DNA of 22,224 bases from Elysia marginata. Its lineage: Eukaryota > Mollusca > Gastropoda > Plakobranchidae. The translations under genes and the position numbers were made by a program. Shown in pieces: positions 19,201 to 22,224 of this stretch. The notes under the pieces are model-generated. The model was not told the origin of the DNA. It did no database searches and worked only from the letters and a program-made list of their open reading frames with translations. The DNA is taken from the NCBI GenBank assembly GCA_019649035.1, contig BMAT01005633.1, positions 245,632 through 267,855 on the forward strand, in the 5' to 3' direction. Positions within the stretch are counted from its first letter, which is position 1, and each line of letters starts with the position of its first letter.

Positions 19201-20748
19201 ATTGACCATGGGACCTCTATAAACCCTATACCCCTATTCAGGGGAGTGCCCCACTTGCCCTTAAAATAAAAATATAAACCAAAGCTCAGGACCAGTGATT
19301 GTCATATTCCTTCTACTCCTCAACCTCAAGGGGACACAAACCAGTAACAACTACATACCCATAGTTGCTGCGGCCAACTGGAGCTGTAAGTCATGCTCTG
19401 GGTCAAGGGTGTGCCAGACTCTGTTACCAGAAGGATACCTTTGTCCTGCAGTCTAGGGGCCAGCCGGTTGCCTCGTAAGCAACAGCCCTTCAGACTTACT
19501 ACCCCTGAGTGCTGGAGTGTACTCAGCAAGAGAATCTCCCGCAGCAATCTAAAAGTAGAAAAATGGCAGAAAAAAAAATTGCTTACAAAGTTACATTTAA
19601 AAAGTTTTTTGGTTTTATAACTTAAATTTAAGCCTCACCGTGAAACAATTTTTTGATTTAGTACAACTAATATTTAATTAAAAAAATAAAACTTTTATTT
19701 TTAAAAGGTCTTTATTTTAATTTGAATATTATTGTTACTCTTTAAAACCAATATTGCAATATTCACTGATCTGTTTTTTTAAAAAGCAACAGAAACAACT
19801 TAAAATTCATATTATGACCAGATCAGCATTTGTAGACTTAAAAATATATATTATAAATCACAAAGTAAGCACAACTAGAAACACATAGTTAAGCATAAAG
19901 CAAAGAAATGAATTAATCTTGCCTCTTAAAACAAAGGGAAAATGATGGTAAAATGGCATCCCTGTAAAGAACAACTAACTATTTAAAACTTTTTTTTTAT
20001 TATGTGTACACAAAAAAGGTATACTGAAAATTTAAAAAAAAAAAAAAAGAAAAGTTTTAGATCATTACCTATAATTTCCCATTACTTCACAGTATTCCGG
20101 GTCATAAATTTCTCTCATGCATAAAATCTTTGTATCTGAGTCGCCGTTGAATGTCTTCAAGGCCATAGAGGGCCCTGTATTGATAACTCTCATGCCACCA
20201 TGAAAACTTTGGTCGTAACTACTGTCTCTACTACTGCTGTCGTCTTTTGATATTAAATCTATAGTTTTAGTTCTGGAGAAAGTGATTGGACTGCCAACTT
20301 TCATTCTGTCAATTTCTTGACAGCCAATTGTTCCTCCAAGCCCATAATCTGCCAGGAAGTGTTTTAGTTCCAAGGCCATCTCATCCGTTTCAGTGGCAGT
20401 GCTCCATTTTTTGGGGTAAAGCTGGGCCAGAAAATTGGCTGCTGCCTCTTTTGTCTCTGTACTAAGCAAGTCTCGTTCATGCACAGACTCTAATGCTGCT
20501 TGAATTAAAAGATCATTTGAATCTTGAGCCAGTGGATCTCCATTTCCATCGACGCCAAGATTAATCTTGGACTGGAATCTCAAGCCTTTGCGGTTTTCTC
20601 TAGGAAGAGAGAAAATGCCAGCTTTGATGCTGTCTTCTGACATTAAAGCATGATAGAGAAGAGCAATGCTGAATAGCAGAACTGATACACCAAGGGCAAC
20701 GATAGGCCTCCTCATGCGGCAGTTGAAAAGAATGCGCCGAAGAGACAT
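5631..20748 (-). CDS. VLK/PKDCC-like secretory kinase fused to a FAM20/four-jointed-like pseudokinase (13 coding exons, 990 aa)
   Basis: Coding exons, all minus strand: 20748-20069, 19548-19359, 17675-17483, 16983-16774, 15117-14999, 13606-13360, 12727-12290, 11623-11379, 10482-10359, 8586-8404, 7828-7769, 6905-6787, 5795-5631. All introns are GT-AG and all phases join without a frameshift, giving 990 residues. Residues 15-33 form a membrane anchor after a basic start, as in Golgi type II proteins. Residues about 140-425 match the VLK/PKDCC kinase domain and 426-576 its C-terminal cysteine module. Residues 577-690 are an acidic linker. Residues 690-990 match the C-terminal kinase-like fold shared by FAM20, four-jointed and GASK1. 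VLK is a secreted protein tyrosine kinase and FAM20 members act on secreted proteins or glycans in the Golgi. A function in the secretory pathway follows from family knowledge; the substrate is unknown. Sequons at N492, N555, N730 and N890 fit a luminal protein. The gene model is my own and lacks transcript support. Confidence 0.85.
5803..5916. repeat. 72-bp purine-rich duplication beside the last splice acceptor
   Basis: The unit starting at 5803 is repeated from 5875 (first 41 bases, about 4 mismatches): gtRatgagaaYattRggaga and so on. GA-rich filler lies between. On the minus strand this is the pyrimidine tract and probable branch-point region immediately before coding exon 13, so the tract is duplicated in place. 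Confidence 0.8.
5930..6786. other. Last intron, remaining part
   Basis: AT-rich intron sequence between coding exons 12 and 13, with several runs of T. No further feature is supported. Confidence 0.6.
6787..6905 (-). CDS. Coding exon 12: FAM20-like C-lobe cysteine segment (residues 897-936)
   Basis: Acceptor ccttgcAG; donor GAG|GTGAGG. It encodes YLNHCQFPNVVYRAL (898-912), comparable to the conserved 'LQQCCRIRKSTYLRL' helix of FAM20C, with C902 at the conserved cysteine. A polar stretch with three more cysteines (C914, C917, C931) follows. It leaves in phase 0. Confidence 0.87.
7769..7828 (-). CDS. Coding exon 11: metal-binding motif of FAM20-like domain (residues 877-896)
   Basis: A 60-base exon between ttttcacAG and CAG|GTGACT, too short to stand out alone. 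It is supported by its phase (1 on both sides) and by HLIHFHADKAFTNTS, which matches the 'IIHLDNGRGFG' motif of FAM20C. D885 corresponds to the metal-binding aspartate. N890 is a sequon. Confidence 0.85.
8120..8320 (+). repeat. Dispersed repeat B, copy 1
   Basis: It matches 17141-17342 in the same orientation. Near the left end both carry ggtgtt, then tgaacaagacatttttct. Further in, both have ttttg-rich, aaaagaaaaa and aaagaaatt blocks in the same order. The words resemble the 'ggtgtcctt...caagacactt' segment common in animal SINE-like repeats, but I cannot name the family. It lies in the intron after coding exon 10. Confidence 0.7.
8404..8586 (-). CDS. Coding exon 10: FAM20-like domain, catalytic-loop region (residues 816-876)
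   Basis: Acceptor cttcttctcAG. Joined to exon 9, the sequence reads DGTLTGILVPPTP, like the 'GSL-x-x-x-x-P' segment of the family. LEYVILWWLGRMKKNR aligns with the FAM20C helix ending MGNMDRHH. K866 then sits where the catalytic aspartate would be. The donor I chose, AAGG|GTTGGT, is weak. An alternative 9 bases upstream (CTGG|GTTACA) keeps the same phase and would remove three residues. Confidence 0.82.
8740..9720 (-). mobile_element. Decayed non-LTR retrotransposon reverse transcriptase
   Basis: Minus-strand translation across frames shows reverse-transcriptase blocks in the right order. FPSGW and IGSIVPIFKGK come first (about 9570-9490), then INDRGITLLSC in a shifted frame (about 9495-9460), then FIDYENA (about 9260). 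After these come NGNDLI, LLMFADDMVLFSA with the active-site FADD at 9003-9014, and LTVNSSKTKIVIL. Stops and frameshifts are numerous, so it is inactive. No endonuclease part is seen. The layout resembles RTE/jockey-like LINEs of marine invertebrates; the clade is uncertain. It lies in the sense direction within the intron between coding exons 9 and 10. Confidence 0.88.
10161..10275. repeat. Purine-rich tract with (GA)n microsatellite
   Basis: A pure GA repeat of about 49 bases (10186-10234) lies inside a longer purine-only region starting gagggagggaggga. It is CT-rich on the gene's strand and lies within 200 bases downstream of the donor of coding exon 9. Open frames across it are repeat artefacts. 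Confidence 0.95.
10359..10482 (-). CDS. Coding exon 9: FAM20-like domain, hinge (residues 775-815)
   Basis: Acceptor cttaccAG; donor ACAG|GTGAGC. IYHTPPCVVREMSEVT directly follows the LDRILG of exon 8, mirroring the 'R-x-x-x-V-PPV-x-GR' segment of FAM20, FJX1 and GASK1. The cysteine-rich insert found in FAM20C at this point is absent, so the domain is closer in layout to four-jointed/GASK1 than to FAM20C. Confidence 0.87.
11379..11623 (-). CDS. Coding exon 8: N-lobe of FAM20-like domain (residues 693-774)
   Basis: A long pyrimidine tract precedes gccAG; the donor is GGG|GTGAGA. The C-terminal end, HMAYAVVYHLDRILG (760-774), aligns with the C helix of FAM20 and four-jointed (HNAEIAAFHLDR in FAM20C). 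Tyr763 occupies the place of the catalytic C-helix glutamate. I cannot place an ATP-binding lysine with confidence: the candidate area around 733-747 has K741 in GPKP. N730 is a sequon. Confidence 0.88.
11761..12032. mobile_element. 272-bp TTAA-bounded element (piggyBac-like MITE)
   Basis: The left end is TTAACCCCTTTATGATC. The right end, read inward on the other strand, is TCAACCCCTTCGTAATG. Target site TTAA on the left and its one-base variant TTGA on the right, followed by CCCCTT, fit piggyBac-type ends. The interior is richer in CG than its surroundings and non-coding. It lies in the intron between coding exons 7 and 8. Confidence 0.65.
12290..12727 (-). CDS. Coding exon 7: end of VLK module plus acidic linker (residues 547-692)
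   Basis: This exon decides that there is one gene and not two. It opens with LMTVVMKNSS and TTLFIRRSG (568-576), which align with the last strands of vertebrate VLK. It then runs on with no stop through about 110 hydrophilic residues, including a nearly continuous D/E tract (641-656), and leaves by a consensus donor AAAG|GTGAGT in phase 1. The linker is rich in S, N, D, E and K and is probably disordered. N555 is a sequon. Confidence 0.88.
13360..13606 (-). CDS. Coding exon 6: VLK C-terminal cysteine module, first part (residues 465-546)
   Basis: Acceptor ctcctgccAG; donor GAGA|GTGAGT. The exon begins with a glycine-rich run (five consecutive Gly, about 473-477). It continues with FDYPC, SWGCFHTVASLQEVAIKC and DPRCKSF, the spacing of cysteines seen in the C-terminal module of VLK (C-x-SYHHGSC...C-x-x-x-x-x-C). 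N492 is a glycosylation sequon. The module looks like a small PAN-like disulphide domain; that name is an inference. Confidence 0.88.
14211..14578 (+). repeat. Dispersed repeat A, copy 2
   Basis: Partner of the copy at 4378-4785, with the same order of blocks and overall length (368 against 408 bases). It sits in the intron between coding exons 5 and 6. No coding potential or terminal inverted repeats were seen. Confidence 0.7.
14999..15117 (-). CDS. Coding exon 5: linker between kinase lobe and cysteine module (residues 425-464)
   Basis: Acceptor caattacAG; donor GGG|GTAAGC; enters in phase 1 and leaves in phase 0. The sequence is polar and I recognise no motif. It lies where vertebrate VLK has a short variable stretch after the kinase C-lobe. 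It is accepted because both splice sites are good and the phases fit on both sides. Confidence 0.75.
15600..15995 (+). pseudogene. Mariner-type transposase fragment (N-terminal helix-turn-helix)
   Basis: The frame from 15759 encodes SLVTEFKAKGCCAANVHAKM, then YGKKFISESTVQRWVRIF (residues about 6-43). This is the pattern of the mariner N-terminal DNA-binding region ('F-x-x-x-G...IH-x-x-x...YG...STV-x-RWV-x-x-F'). LVHKI further on may match the segment after the linker. No DDD catalytic domain follows, and stops appear soon after 15990. The sequence gagcaggctgaaaaaagttt near 15606 may be an old terminal repeat. It is inactive and lies antisense in the intron between coding exons 4 and 5. Confidence 0.6.
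16774..16983 (-). CDS. Coding exon 4: kinase C-lobe (residues 355-424)
   Basis: Acceptor tttttAG|ACT; donor CCT|GTAAGT, a full consensus. The exon encodes FPCSKGRCDGLNSRKNLDLA, matching the cysteine pair plus 'G-x-N-x-x-x-N' segment of VLK, and then helical sequence ending LKGLLKQA. Joining exon 3 in phase 1 recreates N355, which gives the NF-x-PC match to VLK across the junction. Confidence 0.92.
17141..17342 (+). repeat. Dispersed repeat B, copy 2
   Basis: Partner of 8120-8320, in the intron between coding exons 3 and 4. Both copies are about 200 bases long and have diverged by substitutions and small indels. Confidence 0.7.
17483..17675 (-). CDS. Coding exon 3: kinase catalytic and metal-binding loops (residues 291-354)
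   Basis: The exon runs from ccAG|ATG to GAA|GTAAGA. It contains RLLIYLDESPVGSL followed by KLDLKDFVLV, the VLK counterpart of the HRD region, with D316 the likely catalytic base. VKLADLDD follows, equivalent to the DFG motif, with D332 as metal ligand. The motif is DLD rather than DFG, which is characteristic of VLK. Two cysteines (C343, C349) follow, as in vertebrate VLK. All residues expected for catalysis are present, so this domain is probably active. Confidence 0.93.
17748..17812. repeat. Two-copy CpG-rich hairpin repeat, 42-bp spacing
   Basis: Copy 1 (17750-17770) is GGACGCTGTCAACGTCCGGTG cut at its edges. Copy 2 (17792-17812) differs at five positions, all transitions. Copy 1 with its flank forms the perfect stem CCGGACG/CGTCCGG around a 7-base loop (17748-17768). 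It lies in the intron between coding exons 2 and 3, 73 bases upstream of the coding exon 3 acceptor on the plus-strand map. Origin unknown. Confidence 0.7.
17921..18046. mobile_element. 126-bp TTAA-bounded inverted-repeat element
   Basis: Left end TTAACTCTTTTAGC; right end GGTAAAAGAGTTAA. These are inverted repeats with one mismatch, each flanked by TTAA. The structure fits a very short piggyBac-like non-autonomous element. The interior holds several AGATCTA words and no coding sequence. Confidence 0.6.
18050..19358. other. Intron between coding exons 2 and 3, remaining part
   Basis: AT-rich with A-runs. A less AT-rich patch at 18720-18830 was checked for a skipped exon, but no frame with matching phases was found. 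Nothing else is supported. Confidence 0.55.
19359..19548 (-). CDS. Coding exon 2: kinase C helix and hinge region (residues 228-290)
   Basis: The acceptor ctacttttAG and donor GG|GTATGT are clear. The exon encodes LLREILLLSTLQHSGVV, with E231 in the position of the C-helix glutamate that pairs with K198. Next comes a GCCLRGNR segment that aligns with the VLK 'YGYC' strand, and then a hinge-like VTESGTPLTQ. It enters in phase 2 and leaves in phase 0. The match to PKDCC/VLK was judged by eye from family knowledge. Confidence 0.92.
20069..20748 (-). CDS. Coding exon 1: start, membrane anchor, kinase N-lobe (residues 1-227)
   Basis: The ATG at 20748 has A at -3. The frame upstream reaches a TGA (20779-20781) without another ATG, so this start is well placed. 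Residues 4-14 are basic and 15-33 are hydrophobic, which reads as a type II signal anchor. Residues 34-140 are a low-similarity stem. The kinase fold begins near GC at 142-143. The usual glycine-rich loop is degenerate (VGSPITFSRTK, 151-161). The segment MALKTF places the ATP-binding lysine at K198. The CMREIYDPEYC segment (210-220) corresponds to the cysteine-containing insert before the C helix in VLK. The exon ends AG|GTAATG in phase 2. Confidence 0.9.
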
Positions 20749-20890
20749 TCTGTAACGTTTTATGCAACCTATGATTTTTCAATATTATTATAAGCTTTAC
20801 TTCAAATTATTATGCTACATAAAAAGGCCATCTGATGTCTGCTAATCAATGAAAATCTGACATTGACATCCATTACTGTTTTCACTGAAC
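20749..20890 (-). other. 5' UTR part of the first coding exon
   Basis: On the minus strand, tccctttcAG at 20900-20891 is a good acceptor. It lies 142 bases before the ATG, and no coding frame runs back to it. The start codon exon is therefore probably the second exon, with a non-coding first exon further upstream. Confidence 0.55.
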
Positions 20891-21839
20891 CTGAAAGGGA
20901 GAAAAAAGAAAAAAATGATAAAAATTTTAAAGTTGAAGAAAACATGGACAAAGATTGCAATTGCAGATGTATGTATAGACCCAGCTGATGACACCATTTT
21001 GCAACAAGTTCTCATAAATTTCTATATCTAATTAGGCCTACTATTCTTTGCTAATTAATTAAGCTTTCTGGAAAATTAAGCTTTGAGTTTGAAATGGACT
21101 TAACAAATTTTTCACTTCAGAAAGCCAAATAATATTTAAACAACAGGCTCTACATATTTTCTGACGTCTAGAACTAAGAAAGGCTAGACCTATCCTCCTA
21201 CAAGTTAAAAAAATTTTAAGGTTCATATGTTATTTTGCGACTCTGGTTTAATTTCCTGAATGGAAGTGGTTATCTGACATTGCATGACTTCTTTAACATC
21301 TCAGCCGTGAAATTATTATGGATCTGTGTCAAGAGCTCTTTTGGACTGGAACGTAGTTTAGTTAGGTTTCCCTTCTTTCAATGTAGTACAAAGCCTATTA
21401 GTGCTTCCTTCAGAACTTTTACAAGTAAATTTAATTTGAGTCCATTTTTATCACTGTATGCTAAAACAGAAACAATAATGTATATTAAAAATGAAAAGTA
21501 ATAATCGTTTTTAAACTGTGCCTGATCCACTAAAACGCTCGTTCACTATGGGTTCCCCAAGATGTCATTACCTACCATTACCTTCTGAGCTCAGTAATTT
21601 CTAGCGTGACAAGATTTTTCACTGCCCACAGTCAGATATTCATTAAACACCTGAGTGCAGCAATGAAAGAGTAATGATGTCTTGTGTAAATAGCCTTTCT
21701 TAAAGACAGGGTTCCAGCACTACCACCAGAACACTGCAGCATAAAAGGGCCATGCTCCGTTTCTGATAGCAGAGTCACTCCTATGCAGTAGCATGTGAAT
21801 GCAAACATGCGCATTCCTATGCACTGACCACAAGCATCA
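20891..21839. other. Probable first intron in the 5' leader
   Basis: Sequence between the candidate leader donor (21882) and the acceptor at 20890. Open frames here are short and show no recognisable domain. Confidence 0.4.
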
Positions 21840-21990
21840 ATGACGTAGAGCACGGCGACGAAACACTCAACTTTTAGTTCACCTGTACAGCCACCCAGCG
21901 AAAGGCCATTAACGACGCCCGCGAGGTCAAGTTTTGGTCAAATCTCGCCCTGCACGCCCGAAAAATCTACCTGCGCTGACAACGAATTCT
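21840..21990 (-). promoter_or_regulatory. CpG-rich patch: likely promoter and non-coding first exon
   Basis: This short stretch has many CG dinucleotides (acggcgacg, cgacgcccgcg, cacgcccg) in a window otherwise poor in them. A minus-strand donor, TACAG|GTGAAC, lies at 21882-21881 and could splice to 20890. A CRE-like TGACGTAG lies at 21841. Position and base composition fit the promoter of the minus-strand gene; the transcription start is not determined. Confidence 0.45.
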
Positions 21991-22224
21991 GCGATTTTTT
22001 AGAGTGCTTATGAGTGTGTTTGTAGGCGTAATAACTTTTTTCGCATTGGTTGTTGGTAAGAAAGAATAGTACTGCAAAAATGCGGAAGCTCTGAGCTTCA
22101 TTACCATACCAAATTTTGCATTGAGATGATATATGGAAGACTCACAGGTTGTCTTAAAGTTTTGCTTTTTTTCTTTGAATTTGTGAAATAGTTTCAAAGA
22201 CTTTAAAAAATTGTAACTTTAACT
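21991..22224. other. Upstream flank, no feature seen
   Basis: Sequence beyond the CpG-rich patch. A 76-codon minus frame has no recognisable domain. It may be part of the promoter. Confidence 0.5.

Noticed and set aside
21632..21853. 73-codon minus-strand frame near the presumed promoter, considered as an alternative N-terminus
   Set aside because: It ends in a stop, has no donor that joins in frame to coding exon 1, and the existing start already gives a complete membrane anchor.
1..22224. CRISPR arrays, bacterial operons, tRNA or rRNA genes
   Set aside because: No regularly spaced repeats, no tRNA-like boxes and no rRNA sequence were seen. Introns and LINE relics show a eukaryotic chromosome.

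Overview
ORGANISM. The window is AT-rich eukaryotic DNA. One gene with GT-AG introns occupies about three quarters of it, and decayed transposons lie in its introns. The gene is related to VLK/PKDCC, a secretory-pathway kinase of animals. The repeats (a non-LTR reverse transcriptase relic, a mariner-type helix-turn-helix relic, short TTAA- and TA-flanked inverted-repeat elements, scattered AGATCTAGATCT-like words) fit an invertebrate, most plausibly a lophotrochozoan such as a gastropod mollusc. The lineage call is an inference. LAYOUT. Positions 1-5630 hold no gene I can support: AT-rich sequence, probable 3' UTR of the main gene next to 5631, a 262-bp inverted-repeat element (3658-3919), and one copy of a diverged dispersed repeat (about 4378-4785). 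Positions 5631-20748 on the minus strand hold one gene that I could assemble into 13 coding exons. Every junction is GT-AG, every phase matches, and the result is a 990-residue protein. A CpG-rich patch at about 21840-21990 is the likely promoter and 5' leader, spliced to an acceptor at 20890. PROTEIN. The N-terminal half (residues 1 to about 576) is a complete VLK/PKDCC-like secretory kinase: an N-terminal membrane anchor, a kinase domain with K198, E231, D316 and D332 in the expected places, and the cysteine-containing C-terminal module of VLK. A 110-residue acidic linker follows inside a single exon. The C-terminal half (about 690-990) resembles the FAM20/four-jointed/GASK fold. Two positions that are catalytic in FAM20C appear replaced (Glu to Tyr763, Asp to Lys866), while the metal-binding Asp (D885) is kept. 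The gene therefore appears to encode an active kinase joined to a pseudokinase of a second secretory-kinase family. This arrangement recalls the FAM20C-FAM20A kinase-pseudokinase pair, but here in one chain. It is the main discovery candidate. INTRONS. They carry an old non-LTR retrotransposon fragment (8740-9720, minus), a mariner-type N-terminal fragment (15600-15995, plus), two TTAA-bounded short elements (11761-12032; 17921-18046), a two-copy CpG-rich hairpin repeat (17748-17812), paired copies of two unnamed dispersed repeats, a GA microsatellite and a purine-rich duplication beside the last splice acceptor.
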